DNA of 64,000 bases, from the NCBI RefSeq assembly GCF_963576615.1, contig NC_088711.1, positions 37,444,621-37,508,620 on the forward strand. The letters are read 5' to 3'. The first letter of the stretch is position 1. Every line of letters begins with the position of its first letter. Made by a program: the position numbers and the translations under genes. This DNA comes from Watersipora subatra (taxonomy: Eukaryota; Bryozoa; Gymnolaemata; Cheilostomatida; Watersiporidae). Shown here one piece after another: positions 41,001 to 44,438 of this stretch. The notes under the pieces were generated by a model that worked only from the letters and a program-made list of their open reading frames with translations, had not been told where the DNA came from and made no database searches.

Positions 41001-41006
41001 AAGCAT
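1..41006 (-). CDS. CATSPERG: CATSPERG-like gene (CatSper channel auxiliary subunit gamma), 22 exons, 3' end off the window
   Basis: Whole-gene span; exons are listed separately. CatSper gamma is a single-pass membrane protein of the sperm flagellum whose large ectodomain joins the beta, delta and epsilon subunits in the canopy over the pH-gated CatSper Ca2+ channel. Seen here: 22 exons whose intron phases join without conflict (0,0,1,2,1,0,0,1,1,1,2,0,0,0,0,0,1,0,0,1,2), giving 961 codons from an ATG with a signal peptide. The family signature is in exons 20 and 21: [12 protein letters not shown], then a short Cys-x-x-x-Asp-x-x-x-x-Cys stretch, then [14 protein letters not shown] followed by IRRFTEEEI. 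These match the C-terminal ectodomain of vertebrate CATSPERG as I remember it (human protein about 1,150 residues). The last ectodomain part, the transmembrane helix and the stop should lie left of position 1. Identity is firm for the C-terminal part and inferred by linkage for the rest. Exons 17 and 22 are the least certain. Confidence 0.85.
68..1421. other. CATSPERG intron 21
   Basis: Contains the CA/TG-rich array at 425-1140. I see nothing coding in the rest. Long open frames here are products of the dinucleotide repeat. Confidence 0.5.
425..1140. repeat. CA/TG-rich low-complexity block passing into ATACATGT repeats
   Basis: The left part (to about 905) is alternating purine-pyrimidine with CACA, CGCA and CATG tracts. 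The right part is a near-perfect series of the palindromic unit TACATGTATA. The block is open in many frames on both strands as His/Thr- or Cys/Val-rich nonsense, so no coding function is inferred. Confidence 0.9.
1422..1581 (-). CDS. CATSPERG: CATSPERG exon 21, conserved VVGGG segment
   Basis: A 160-nt exon, phase 1 in, phase 2 out, acceptor ATTTTGTAG, donor AC/GTATGT. It continues exon 20 with [20 protein letters not shown] then YTLKVVGGG and FTEEEI. This block is the best conserved stretch of CATSPERG in animals and aligns without gaps to the vertebrate pattern I remember. Confidence 0.9.
2185..2560. repeat. Direct duplication of about 130 bp
   Basis: The words GAGAATAAG and GACTCTAGAAGCATTA occur near 2385 and again near 2515, with a minus-strand open frame of 119 codons through both. 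The protein resembles nothing I know. I treat it as duplicated intron DNA. Confidence 0.4.
2561..3396. other. Intron sequence without recognised feature
   Basis: AT-rich CATSPERG intron 20 sequence. I see no exon with usable splice sites, no transposon ends and no RNA gene. Confidence 0.4.
3397..3542. repeat. Minisatellite, unit about 25 bp
   Basis: About six degenerate copies of a unit containing CAGTAAACACCCCTATA. Intronic. Confidence 0.7.
3870..3950 (+). repeat. tRNA-like SINE head
   Basis: TTAGTGCAGTGGTAGAGTGTC resembles a pol III box A. A box-B-like GATTTGGAGTCTC follows at about the expected distance. The remainder is too diverged for a tRNA gene. Confidence 0.4.
4540..5165. repeat. 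Minisatellite, unit about 46 bp
   Basis: About 13 copies built on TGTTATTTTGAACAGAAAG and ATAACTCTATGCTTA. The array ends about 50 bp from the donor of CATSPERG exon 20. Confidence 0.9.
5217..5370 (-). CDS. CATSPERG: CATSPERG exon 20, conserved GCPP segment
   Basis: A 154-nt exon, phase 0 in, phase 1 out, acceptor GTTTATAG, donor A/GTAAGA. It encodes [20 protein letters not shown] and a downstream pair of cysteines ([14 protein letters not shown]). The Ile/Leu-Gly-Cys-Pro-Pro motif followed by Cys-x3-Asp-x4-Cys-Phe is a hallmark of the CatSper gamma C-terminal ectodomain, so this exon anchors the gene identity. Confidence 0.9.
5811..6108. repeat. Minisatellite, 25-bp unit, 12 copies
   Basis: Nearly identical units of CTAGCCAGGCATGCATACAT plus ATGTA. 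The unit holds two overlapping palindromes (GCATGC, ACATATGT). Very low divergence implies recent expansion. Confidence 0.95.
6312..6455 (-). CDS. CATSPERG: CATSPERG exon 19
   Basis: A 144-nt exon, 48 codons, phase 0 both ends, acceptor ATTTTTAG, donor GGA/GTAAGT. It encodes [20 protein letters not shown], immediately before the conserved GCPP exon. Confidence 0.8.
6845..7386. repeat. Minisatellite, 68-bp unit, about 8 copies
   Basis: Unit contains TATGACAAGGTGTAACGTCT and ACTAGTTAGATAAATACATG. The measured period is 68 bp and copies differ by one to three bases. Confidence 0.95.
7475..8360. mobile_element. TTAA-flanked MITE with long terminal inverted repeats, copy 1
   Basis: Begins AGGTTGACTTGCAACAAAAT and ends with its reverse complement; each end is flanked by TTAA, the target of piggyBac-type transposases. 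The inverted repeats extend about 150 bp. No transposase. Two relatives occur at 34580 and 61030. It lies only 41 bp downstream of exon 18. Confidence 0.8.
8402..8526 (-). CDS. CATSPERG: CATSPERG exon 18
   Basis: A 125-nt exon, phase 1 in, phase 0 out, donor TTT/GTAAGT. The acceptor AAATTGTAG has a second TAG six bases further in that keeps the frame. It encodes [20 protein letters not shown] and FYRDVVKFF. Confidence 0.75.
9226..10085. repeat. Minisatellite, 14-bp unit, about 60 copies
   Basis: Continuous TAACTACCAACTGT units with point variants (TGACTACC, TAATTACC, CTAACTACC). It fills most of the intron between exons 17 and 18. Confidence 0.97.
10086..10593. other. Intron sequence without recognised feature
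   Basis: No repeat or exon recognised. GC content is near the local average. Confidence 0.4.
10594..10744 (-). CDS. CATSPERG: CATSPERG exon 17 (candidate)
   Basis: A 151-nt segment open in one frame between GATGACAG and donor G/GTGAAA. Its phases (0 in, 1 out) are exactly those needed to join exon 16 to exon 18, which otherwise do not match. It encodes [20 protein letters not shown]. The acceptor lacks a good pyrimidine tract and the sequence is more acidic than its neighbours, so another small exon in this intron is possible. A 100-codon plus-strand frame overlaps it. Confidence 0.35.
11099..11329 (-). CDS. CATSPERG: CATSPERG exon 16
   Basis: A 231-nt exon, 77 codons, phase 0 both ends, acceptor GTATTCAACAG, donor TTG/GTAAAA. 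It opens [20 protein letters not shown] and contains several N-glycosylation sequons (NLT, NDS, NLS), fitting an extracellular domain. Confidence 0.8.
12152..12234. other. Two consecutive perfect hairpins
   Basis: An 11-bp stem (12152-12162 with 12166-12176, TCATCACAATA) is followed by a 17-bp stem (12187-12203 with 12218-12234, CATCTTTCACCTGCACT) with a 14-nt loop. Both are perfect. Intronic; function unknown. Confidence 0.75.
12235..12654. other. Intron sequence, no supported gene
   Basis: A 76-codon plus-strand frame (12370-12600) has no recognisable domain and no splice context. I treat the region as non-coding. Confidence 0.35.
12655..13252. mobile_element. Tigger/pogo-like non-autonomous element, truncated
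   Basis: The right end CGAGTTATCCATGTTTGACTG followed by TA matches the terminus of the intact copy at 61821-62580, and the interior is collinear with it. The left inverted repeat is missing. Confidence 0.7.
13772..14440. repeat. Minisatellite, 13-bp unit, about 50 copies
   Basis: Units of CAAGTACTCTAAT and CAAGTACTCCAAT alternate in higher-order blocks. The array stops about 160 bp downstream of exon 15. Confidence 0.97.
14603..14701 (-). CDS. CATSPERG: CATSPERG exon 15
   Basis: A 99-nt exon, 33 codons, phase 0 both ends, acceptor CATTCTTTAG, donor CAG/GTTTTA. It encodes [20 protein letters not shown]. Only the phase-0 frame is open. Confidence 0.75.
14848..15024 (-). CDS. CATSPERG: CATSPERG exon 14, probable GC donor
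   Basis: A 177-nt exon, 59 codons, acceptor TTATTCTTTTCAG. It encodes [20 protein letters not shown] and later [15 protein letters not shown]. The phase needed by exon 15 is met only if the donor is CTG/GCAAGT, a GC-AG intron. The nearby GT sites would both end in phase 1, which exon 15 cannot accept without a stop. Confidence 0.75.
15570..15660 (-). repeat. tRNA-derived SINE head
   Basis: On the minus strand GTGGTTGATTGGTGCAGTTG looks like a tRNA 5' half with box A. AGTTTGAATCCTGC is a good box B. There is no acceptor stem complement, so this is a SINE relic and not a tRNA gene. Confidence 0.5.
15776..16221. repeat. Minisatellite, 20-bp unit, about 22 copies
   Basis: Units of AATAAATAGCATGAGATCAT with GTTCAT and TATCAT variants. 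Confidence 0.97.
16222..16722. other. Intron sequence without recognised feature
   Basis: Nothing supported on either strand. Confidence 0.4.
16723..17104 (+). mobile_element. Helitron-like element with tRNA-like core
   Basis: Starts with TC inside an AT-rich flank and ends with a hairpin (CCCTGC/GCAGGG) followed by CATTCGGCTAA then T, the CTRR/T layout of Helitrons. The middle carries, in reverse orientation, a tRNA-like box A/B region (AATTGAGCTACGCGAGAG). Relatives at 32440, 32881, 44129, 55031. Confidence 0.5.
17947..18760 (-). pseudogene. Ty3-like retrotransposon integrase remnant
   Basis: Minus strand, decayed by frameshifts and stops. In order: a zinc-finger-like stretch near 18650-18740, a core segment with [13 protein letters not shown] near 18450-18520, and an open frame (17947-18348) with [10 protein letters not shown], typical of the end of the integrase core, followed by [11 protein letters not shown], the usual C-terminal motif. 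Domain order and orientation agree with the protease fragment at 19103-19396. Reverse transcriptase and RNase H were not found between them, so the copy is internally deleted. Confidence 0.65.
19103..19640 (-). pseudogene. Ty3-like gag C-terminus and aspartic protease remnant
   Basis: The upstream frame (19406-19588) resembles a gag C-terminal region ([17 protein letters not shown]). The next frame (19103-19396) has PMRTFIDT, the aspartic protease active-site neighbourhood, with Asp where Gly is usual after Asp-Thr. Frames are broken. No LTRs were recognised at either side. Confidence 0.55.
19641..20951. other. Intron sequence, no supported gene
   Basis: Several 60-110-codon open frames occur on both strands (for example 20569-20910) but none has a recognisable domain or consistent splice context. 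Possibly 5' parts of the Ty3-like element. Confidence 0.35.
20952..21044 (-). CDS. CATSPERG: CATSPERG exon 13
   Basis: A 93-nt exon, 31 codons, phase 0 both ends, acceptor ATGTTTCAG, donor AAG/GTTAGT. It encodes [20 protein letters not shown] and ends SQPPKK, a clear propeller-blade pattern. Upstream TTTAG at 21067 could extend it by 22 nt, but the phase would then fail. Confidence 0.8.
21437..21486 (+). ncRNA. Degenerate hammerhead ribozyme copy
   Basis: Repeats the 3' two-thirds of the ribozyme at 21696 (TGATGAGGCTTCAATAGCC, GAAACAG, CTGTCTGTAGC). The core C is T and the 5' strand of stem I is replaced, so it should not fold or cleave. Confidence 0.55.
21696..21741 (+). ncRNA. Type I hammerhead ribozyme, minimal stem III (Penelope/retrozyme type)
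   Basis: All conserved parts are present in order: stem I 5' strand GCTGCA (21696-21701), core CTGATGA (21702-21708), stem II GGCT/AGCC with loop TCAAT (21709-21721), GAAA (21722-21725), stem III ACAG/CTGT with a 2-nt loop (21725-21734), cleavage base C at 21735, and stem I 3' strand TGTAGC (21736-21741), which pairs over its full length with GCTGCA including one G-U. Hammerheads with such tiny stem III are known in Penelope-like elements and retrozymes, where they may act as dimers. It lies antisense to CATSPERG in intron 12. Confidence 0.85.
21799..22493 (-). mobile_element. Helitron-like repeat, minus orientation
   Basis: Starts with the family's hairpin end (GGCGTTGCCCGGGTAATAAA) and ends in ATACTTTGAGAAATATG. 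It shares blocks such as CATATCATGAGAAAAGTG with 32881-33826 and 23364-24150. The terminal CTAG is mutated. Confidence 0.45.
22571..22660 (+). ncRNA. Mutated hammerhead-like sequence next to an inverted half copy
   Basis: GAGCTGCACTGATGATGCTT and AAGCC keep stem I 5' strand, core and part of stem II, but GAAA is AAAA and the cleavage side is diverged. Just downstream the reverse strand shows another half (AATAGCCAAAACAGTGCTGT), so two relics lie head to head. Confidence 0.5.
23003..23132. repeat. 130-bp inverted repeat around a TA tract
   Basis: ATGATTTACTTCACCAGTAT and TTCAGCTGAAGTAAGTATAT are mirrored on the right after (TA)n. Arms are about 37 bp of unique sequence plus TA repeats, so the locus can form a long cruciform. 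Confidence 0.85.
23364..24150 (+). mobile_element. Helitron-like repeats (probably two fused copies)
   Basis: TTTCTCAATG at the left after a TA tract, and GGGCAACGCCGGG, AGCACAG, CTAG then T at the right. An internal terminus-like hairpin (CCCAGGCTACGCCTAG) near 23635 suggests two copies. Confidence 0.45.
24466..24514 (-). CDS. CATSPERG: CATSPERG exon 12 (49 nt)
   Basis: A short exon with textbook splice sites (TTTGCTCTAG and CAG/GTAAGT), phase 2 in, phase 0 out. It encodes [16 protein letters not shown] and joins directly to SISAPFG of exon 13. A CAG three bases into it offers a NAGNAG-like alternative acceptor. Confidence 0.65.
24784..24862 (-). CDS. CATSPERG: CATSPERG exon 11
   Basis: A 79-nt exon, phase 1 in, phase 2 out, acceptor ATAAGATAG, donor GG/GTGAGT. 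It encodes [20 protein letters not shown]. The polypyrimidine tract is weak, but the phase is exactly what exons 10 and 12 require. Confidence 0.6.
24956..25384. repeat. Minisatellite, 34-bp unit, 12-13 copies, abutting the exon 10 donor
   Basis: Units of ATTAACACTACTCTTATTGT plus TACAAGGCACATAT. The last unit runs into the GTGAGT of CATSPERG exon 10. Confidence 0.95.
25390..25479 (-). CDS. CATSPERG: CATSPERG exon 10
   Basis: A 90-nt exon, phase 1 both ends, donor G/GTGAGT, acceptor ACATGTAG. It encodes [20 protein letters not shown]. Both flanks are tandem repeats. The 34-bp array (24956-25384) starts at the donor. Copies of the acceptor plus about 12 nt recur twice upstream (25535, 25599). 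Confidence 0.75.
25475..25662. repeat. Three tandem copies (60-64 bp) duplicating the exon 10 acceptor
   Basis: ATTATCTACATG recurs at 25475, 25535 and 25599. On the minus strand each reads CATGTAG/ATAAT, so the real acceptor has two decoys just upstream. Confidence 0.8.
25760..25933 (-). CDS. CATSPERG: CATSPERG exon 9
   Basis: A 174-nt exon, phase 1 both ends, acceptor GTTTGTTACAG, donor G/GTAAAC. It encodes [12 protein letters not shown], two spaced cysteines and [20 protein letters not shown], a propeller-like strand pattern. A Tigger-like transposon (25951-26704) ends 17 nt before this exon, so most of the normal branch-point region is transposon sequence. An open frame running on into the transposon is an artefact of read-through. 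Confidence 0.8.
25951..26704. mobile_element. Tigger/pogo-like non-autonomous element
   Basis: Terminal inverted repeats CAGTGAAACTCGGATAACTC and its near-complement at the right, with TA after the right end. Interior matches 12655-13252 and 61821-62580. No transposase. Inserted 17 nt upstream of CATSPERG exon 9. Confidence 0.8.
26842..27960. repeat. Minisatellite, 15-bp unit, about 74 copies, open in several frames
   Basis: Units of GAGTCTGTATATGAT with ATACTAT, ATACGAT and ATATGAA variants. Because 15 is a multiple of three and the unit lacks stops in several frames, a 379-codon plus-strand frame (pentapeptide Tyr/Asp-Glu-Ser-Val-Tyr) and other long frames arise. No start context, splice sites or non-repeat protein flank it. 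Taken as non-coding intron DNA. Confidence 0.95.
27961..28283. other. Intron sequence without recognised feature
   Basis: Short stretch between the 15-bp array and exon 8; nothing supported. Confidence 0.4.
28284..28455 (-). CDS. CATSPERG: CATSPERG exon 8
   Basis: A 172-nt exon, phase 0 in, phase 1 out, acceptor TTCATTACAG, donor T/GTTAGT. It encodes [20 protein letters not shown] then [13 protein letters not shown]. Good length and only one open frame. Confidence 0.8.
29049..29283. repeat. Minisatellite, 41-bp unit, left of the mariner
   Basis: Nearly identical CATTGCTAAAGATTCCACAA units ending in GAGTAACTAACATGC. Degenerate copies resume after the mariner (30244-30500), so the element landed inside the array. 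Confidence 0.9.
29284..30241 (+). mobile_element. Mariner element with near-perfect ends, internally deleted
   Basis: 958 bp with 36-bp terminal inverted repeats starting CGAGGGTCAGTCAATAAGTA (one mismatch), flanked by TA. It carries a broken transposase (separate entry). Clean ends but dead coding capacity make it a probable non-autonomous copy. Confidence 0.95.
29445..30205 (+). pseudogene. Mariner transposase, N-terminal HTH plus C-terminal catalytic part
   Basis: Codons 1 to about 125 give the paired helix-turn-helix DNA-binding domain ([14 protein letters not shown] is the typical linker). The middle, including the first catalytic Asp, is deleted and the frame shifts near 29830. The later part shows HQDNAHPH and [11 protein letters not shown], whose two Asp residues are 34 apart (D34D), a TGA where mariners have Trp, and a one-base frameshift in FHFF. 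Cannot make active transposase. Confidence 0.9.
30244..30500. repeat. Degenerate 41-bp minisatellite, right of the mariner
   Basis: Diverged continuation of the array at 29049-29283 (TAACTAACATG, GCTAAA, CACAACTA words). Confidence 0.7.
30750..30863 (-). CDS. CATSPERG: CATSPERG exon 7
   Basis: A 114-nt exon, 38 codons, phase 0 both ends, acceptor CACTGCAG, donor GAT/GTATGT. It ends [15 protein letters not shown], a blade-like strand that continues into exon 8. Confidence 0.75.
30955..32399 (+). mobile_element. Helitron-like composite
   Basis: 5' end TCTCAAAGTTTG after a TA tract and 3' end TGCTGGGCATTCTGCTAG then T. Contains two tRNA-like antisense segments (near 31070 and 32095) and the CATATGATATGAAG-type internal blocks, so it is probably two nested copies. 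Confidence 0.45.
32440..32806 (+). mobile_element. Helitron-like element, complete
   Basis: Both ends lie in TA tracts: TCTCAAAGTTTGTGCGTATG at the left, and hairpin GGGCAATGCCGGG, AGCGCAG, CTAG then T at the right. The interior includes an antisense tRNA-like segment (CCCTACCACATTAGCCACAC). Confidence 0.55.
32881..33826 (-). mobile_element. Helitron-like element, long form with tRNA-like segment
   Basis: Begins CTAGCTGTACTACCCGGGGT and ends CAAACTTTGAAAAAT. The tRNA-like part at 33668-33738 has box A TGGCTCAGTGGTAGAGTG and box B GAGTTGAAATC on the plus strand. Confidence 0.5.
34141..34253 (-). CDS. CATSPERG: CATSPERG exon 6
   Basis: A 113-nt exon, phase 1 in, phase 0 out. The acceptor is CCCGTCTAG and the donor is a strong AAA/GTGAGTAAG. 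It encodes [20 protein letters not shown], a propeller-blade-like strand pattern. I looked for it because exons 5 and 7 could not be joined in phase; it fits exactly. Confidence 0.7.
34580..35453. mobile_element. TTAA-flanked MITE, copy 2
   Basis: Same ends as the copy at 7475 (AGGTTGACTTGCAACAAAAT and complement), TTAA at both sides, 874 bp, no insertion. Lies in CATSPERG intron 5. Confidence 0.85.
36056..36153 (-). CDS. CATSPERG: CATSPERG exon 5
   Basis: A 98-nt exon, phase 2 in, phase 1 out, acceptor AATTGCAG, donor G/GTTAGC. It encodes [16 protein letters not shown]. The two cysteines four apart suggest an extracellular disulfide. The other two frames are closed by stops. Confidence 0.7.
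36287..38130 (+). mobile_element. Helitron-like composite, diverged
   Basis: Several family ends and inner blocks (TTATATAAATCTC, GCTATATCGATTAAAG, TTTATTATCTGTGCTACGCC) with tRNA-like antisense parts near 36400, 37340 and 37640. At least three overlapping copies. Confidence 0.4.
38360..38440 (-). repeat. tRNA-derived SINE head
   Basis: On the minus strand TTCTAGTGGTCTAAAACGTC (box A) and GGTTGGTGTTCAATTCT (box B-like). Confidence 0.45.
38568..38754 (-). CDS. CATSPERG: CATSPERG exon 4
   Basis: A 187-nt exon, phase 1 in, phase 2 out, acceptor CTATTTTTCAG/GA, donor AA/GTAAAC. It encodes [16 protein letters not shown] and later [14 protein letters not shown], with beta-rich spacing typical of the ectodomain. 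A plus-strand reading frame over the same bases is only its antisense shadow. Confidence 0.75.
39335..39630. repeat. Minisatellite, about 53-bp unit, 6 copies
   Basis: GTAGTAGGTACTTGCTAAAG and CCTGTGTTATGATAGGCTA words recur about every 53 bp. Intron 3. Confidence 0.85.
39813..39966 (-). CDS. CATSPERG: CATSPERG exon 3, first 33 nt duplicated upstream in tandem
   Basis: A 154-nt exon, phase 0 in, phase 1 out, with acceptor TTTTTTAG and donor GTAATC. It encodes [11 protein letters not shown] and then a segment containing [15 protein letters not shown]. After the first 33 nt there is an internal GTGAGC that could act as an alternative donor. That 33-nt block recurs upstream as a tandem array (39992-40309), so this exon may have grown from, or seeded, the array. 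Confidence 0.65.
39992..40309 (-). repeat. CATSPERG: 74-bp tandem array of candidate 33-nt micro-exons
   Basis: Copies start at 39992, 40066, 40140, 40214 and 40288, exactly 74 bp apart. On the minus strand the first three read TAG, a 33-nt open block in phase 0, then GTGAGA or GTGAGT. Predicted peptides are [22 protein letters not shown] and [11 protein letters not shown]; the fourth ([11 protein letters not shown]) has a broken acceptor (TAA) and the fifth is shortened to 22 nt with a stop. The first 33 nt of exon 3 ([11 protein letters not shown]) are a further member. Inter-block spacing is 41 bp, short for an animal intron, so alternative use rather than serial inclusion would be expected. 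Confidence 0.8.
40459..40578 (-). CDS. CATSPERG: CATSPERG exon 2
   Basis: A 120-nt exon, 40 codons, phase 0 at both ends, with acceptor ATTGCAG and donor GTAGGT. It begins [15 protein letters not shown]-terminal ectodomain, no motif recognised. It lies just upstream of the 74-bp micro-exon array. Confidence 0.7.
40875..41006 (-). CDS. CATSPERG: CATSPERG exon 1 (start codon, signal peptide)
   Basis: The ATG at 41006-41004 has a purine at -3 and opens 44 codons ending at a strong donor (CAG/GTAAGT). The start [15 protein letters not shown] is hydrophobic and fits a cleaved signal peptide, as expected for a type I protein. A later [10 protein letters not shown] segment resembles the first Cys/Trp-containing strand of mature CatSper gamma. 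An alternative is that the coding exon begins at the acceptor ending at 40958 (phase 1) with an unseen upstream exon. The signal peptide makes the first reading better. Confidence 0.65.
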
Positions 41007-41966
41007 GGCTCTTTGAATTATTGTGCATGGGTGGTCTTTACGGTTTACGCAATGTACAGCATAACGTCGCAGTCTTCTACATACACTGTTGTAGTTCAAC
41101 ATATCTATCACACAATTGGCCGAAGGCCTTTAGGACATGAATGAATACAATACAGGAACTGTAAACCTCTAACCTAGTATCGGCTCCATGACAATTCATA
41201 TATAAATCATCTAACCACATCACATGCCGTAATTGCAATCAATCAACTGTTCTAATCTCTATGTTTATTATACTGTACAGCATTTTTATAACTCTATATA
41301 AACACTAGTATAAACACATTTGTGTCACCTGGAGCCGCAAGTCTCATGCGATTCTCACGGCTGCCTTCACTTTAGGATCACGGCTGTCCTGAGACAGTTC
41401 CTAAAAATCATAATAGGGGAGAGTTGGGATAGGTGAGTCAGCAGAAAACATGAACCAGCTGTACTCACGAACAGTTTTGAGTTGAATCTTCATGGTTTAT
41501 AATCTACCAGTCAATAATCTATCAGGTACTTGTGTGATTGACACCAAAGCCACTATTTTTAAAACAGTTTGGAAAAAAAGGTAGGTAAAACTCTTTTCTC
41601 AAACAATTAAATTTACCATAAGCTTTTTGCAGCATAATTACTTGGTAAATATTATGAAGCTATTTTGTTGTGTGTTAATGAATTACTTTAAGGTTACCCT
41701 CCTTTTACAGCAAAGCATGAAACCAAATTTTTGTTATTTTTAAGCAAAAGTTCAGTTGTGTAAAAATAAACTCCATAAGATACTTGAGTCAGGGATACAT
41801 GGGCCAGTGGTCCATCTATCTCACCATTAGCCCAAGTATCCTGCCAGCTATCTATTTACCTTACTATCAGTATTTCTGTTCTTGTAGGTTTATTTTTTAT
41901 TATAATTCCTAATAAAAATGTAAAAAAGCTGACAATAAGCAATAATACCAAAATGACATAATGACA
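41007..41966. promoter_or_regulatory. Upstream region of CATSPERG
   Basis: Expected to hold the promoter and 5' UTR. No TATA box or binding site can be named by eye. At 41342-41413 (minus) an exon-like block lies between ATTTTTAG and CCAG/GTGACA but has stops in all frames; it could be an untranslated first exon. Confidence 0.3.
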
Positions 41967-42017
41967 GTGTGAGAATACATGGACCAACTACTGTAGTTGG
42001 TCCATGTATTCTCACAC
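41967..42017. other. Perfect 25-bp palindrome with 1-nt spacer
   Basis: Arm GTGTGAGAATACATGGACCA plus ACTAC (41967-41991), then T, then its exact reverse complement (41993-42017). Located about 1 kb upstream of CATSPERG. Confidence 0.95.
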
Positions 42018-43605
42018 CTGGTCCAAGTATCCTGGTGGCCGGGATATTTGGCGAAGGGGTTTAAAGGTGTGGCCGAGTCAGTGCAGTGATTTTTTCAGCA
42101 ATATGAAATTGAATTCTTGAAAAGAATGTGTGTCTAATGAAAACATACCAGCTTGCTTGGATATTTGTAAAATTTCTGAAAACATCGCTACTAATAAAAT
42201 ATGATACGTTTTGTGCCCCAGCTCTCACTCATACAATTTACCTGTGATTCATCCTACATTAATAAGAAATGCCAAATTGAAATTGTTAGTGTATGCGTAA
42301 GGTTCTGCTTATTCCTGTTAAATTTCCTAATTTGATAGTGCACTTCACAATCTAGACACCCTGTATGAGTCACTGCTCCTGCCCAGAATGAATGCCAGTC
42401 GATCTGTTGATCTTGGGTGGTCTGTGGGTTTTGTGTGGTCTGTCTGACTTGCCATAGTGTTATATGTTTGATTAGGTGTGCTTGAAGTCTTTTTTCTGTC
42501 AGCCTTTGAGCCAACAACATGTAGTTTTTCAGCTCTGTTTTTCAATGCTGATACTTTCTTTAATTTGTATTCATCAGTAAGCCAATGTCATATACATATA
42601 TAATCAAGAGTCAACAAGAAGGGGAATCCATACTATTTAGCAATCTCCTGGATGTGTTATTAAGGTAAATGTTATATCTTTCATTTTATGTGTTTTATTT
42701 TATATGTTACCAATGACTTTACAGATGACCCACTGTATAATTAACATACTTTCAATAACCTTTTACCGACAATCAAGTTATTGTTTTATTGTAGGTTCAC
42801 GGTGTTGACAAACATAAATAAATTTGAATAGAATATACACTATACCTCATCACCCATATGTGAAAACATAACTTTGAACCAGAGGATCCGCTACGGTATG
42901 TACTTTAAAATTATGCACTAGCTAACTTGTATAGCAATGGTACAATTAAGGGCTTTTCTCTTAAAACCAAAATGGGTCGAATTCTTATTTTAACACAATA
43001 TTTACTGCATAACACAAGAGGGTGTTCAATTTAAGCAGAGTATATTTATAGAAGACATGACTTTACAAGTGTGTATAATACATTAAGTATTACTATATAT
43101 GTATTATCATTAATCATTACATATACTGCATGTAATAGAACATTAGTAAAATGACTGTTCCACCAAATAGATGCATGCGTGACATGAGCCAAAGACAGGA
43201 TACAAAAATAGACGAAAAAATACCAAATCAAAGTTCCAAGTATAAAATCAAGTTCCAGGCAAACAGACAGAGGCGATCTGCAAGCATATACAGACATCCT
43301 TGATATAAACAGAACGTTGCTTCAAAACTGACTTGTTATGCTGGCATATGTCTCTTCATCTGCATGGAATGTACATCTTAGGGTCAGGGTTCAACTTGGA
43401 ATTTTAAAATGTTCTTATTATGCGTTCCAGTGTAAACTAATATATAATATTGCTAGCCACCTTGAAACTGCTGTCGAATTCGCTTGAGAGATCCAGAGGG
43501 AAGTTTTTAGTCTTGTATTGCGAACACGAATGCACAGACCTCATCAGATAAAATACCCAACCTATATTGTAATAAGTGGATAGGCCTATATAGAATATGC
43601 GCAGT
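42018..43605. other. Intergenic, no supported gene
   Basis: Minus-strand frames at 42254-42520 and 43046-43297 have no recognised domain. The second starts with a hydrophobic stretch but no donor in the phase needed to join CATSPERG was found. Confidence 0.35.
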
Positions 43606-43794
43606 CATACCTGCCAACTCTCACGCATTGGGCGTGAGACTCACGCAATCACCCCAAAGAAAAAATGAAAATGCGTGAGAAATGCGTGAGATTTTTGCCT
43701 CAATTTCCACAATTTTGTATATACTATCATTGATACATCAATTGCCCCAAAACCAAATCTCACGCATTGCCCCACTCTTGGGTTGGCAGGTCTG
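43606..43794. mobile_element. Short hAT-like MITE with 8-bp target duplication
   Basis: 189 bp with ends CATACCTGCCAAC and GTTGGCAGGTCTG. Both sides carry TGCGCAGT (43598-43605 and 43795-43802). The interior is rich in CTCACGCATT inverted words. The 8-bp duplication is typical of hAT elements. Confidence 0.85.
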
Positions 43795-44128
43795 TGCGCA
43801 GTATAACTGATCATACAGGTAGATTACCATAAAAACGACTAGACACGAGATAGCACGCAATAGGATTAACAAACTGCGTTATAGCTTTATATATAACATT
43901 ATGTCACGCAGAGTTTAGTTATTCTTTAGGCTCTTTTCAGCACTATTTCCACCGCAGCAGTCGTTAGCAGGATTACGCAGATTCGTTCAGATTTCAGGGC
44001 AACGAAACCACGTTTTGGGATTTAGGGTTTGGATAAACATAATCTCGGCGCGTTGTACAGGCACAACTAATCATCTGTCATAGACCCTGATTTGGTAGGC
44101 CAGTCCGTCTATATACGGTATATATAAA

Positions 44129-44438
44129 TCTCAGTGATTGTCTATTGGTCTATGATTAGTGTTTCCAGTCATAGTGATATAAATTTATAATGTAGCGACT
44201 CAATGAGATTCGGTTTTCAAGCTTACATTGCCTTGGCTCAAACCAAGGCAATGTATTGATTACGCTATTCCCGCGGTCGTCCGCTTTTGTTTTTGTGATC
44301 AGACAACCTCTTTTAGTCTGCTAATTAAAATCTACACAGAAATAACCAAATAATTTTGTTTAAAAGTTTGATAATACATAAATGTTGATGTTTATGCCAA
44401 ATTTTTTTATTATTCGTGCTACGCGGGCATTATGTTAG
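44129..44438 (+). mobile_element. Helitron-like element, diverged
   Basis: TATATAAATCTCAGTGATTG at the left and TTATTCGTGCTACGCGGGCA then TTAG/T at the right. Interior short and decayed. Confidence 0.4.

Noticed and set aside
41342-41413. Coding exon upstream of CATSPERG exon 1
   Set aside because: Good splice sites but stop codons in all three frames; at most an untranslated exon.
43046-43297. Signal-peptide exon of CATSPERG
   Set aside because: Hydrophobic N-terminus, but no donor in the phase needed to reach the next exon, while the ATG at 41006 gives a signal peptide in frame.
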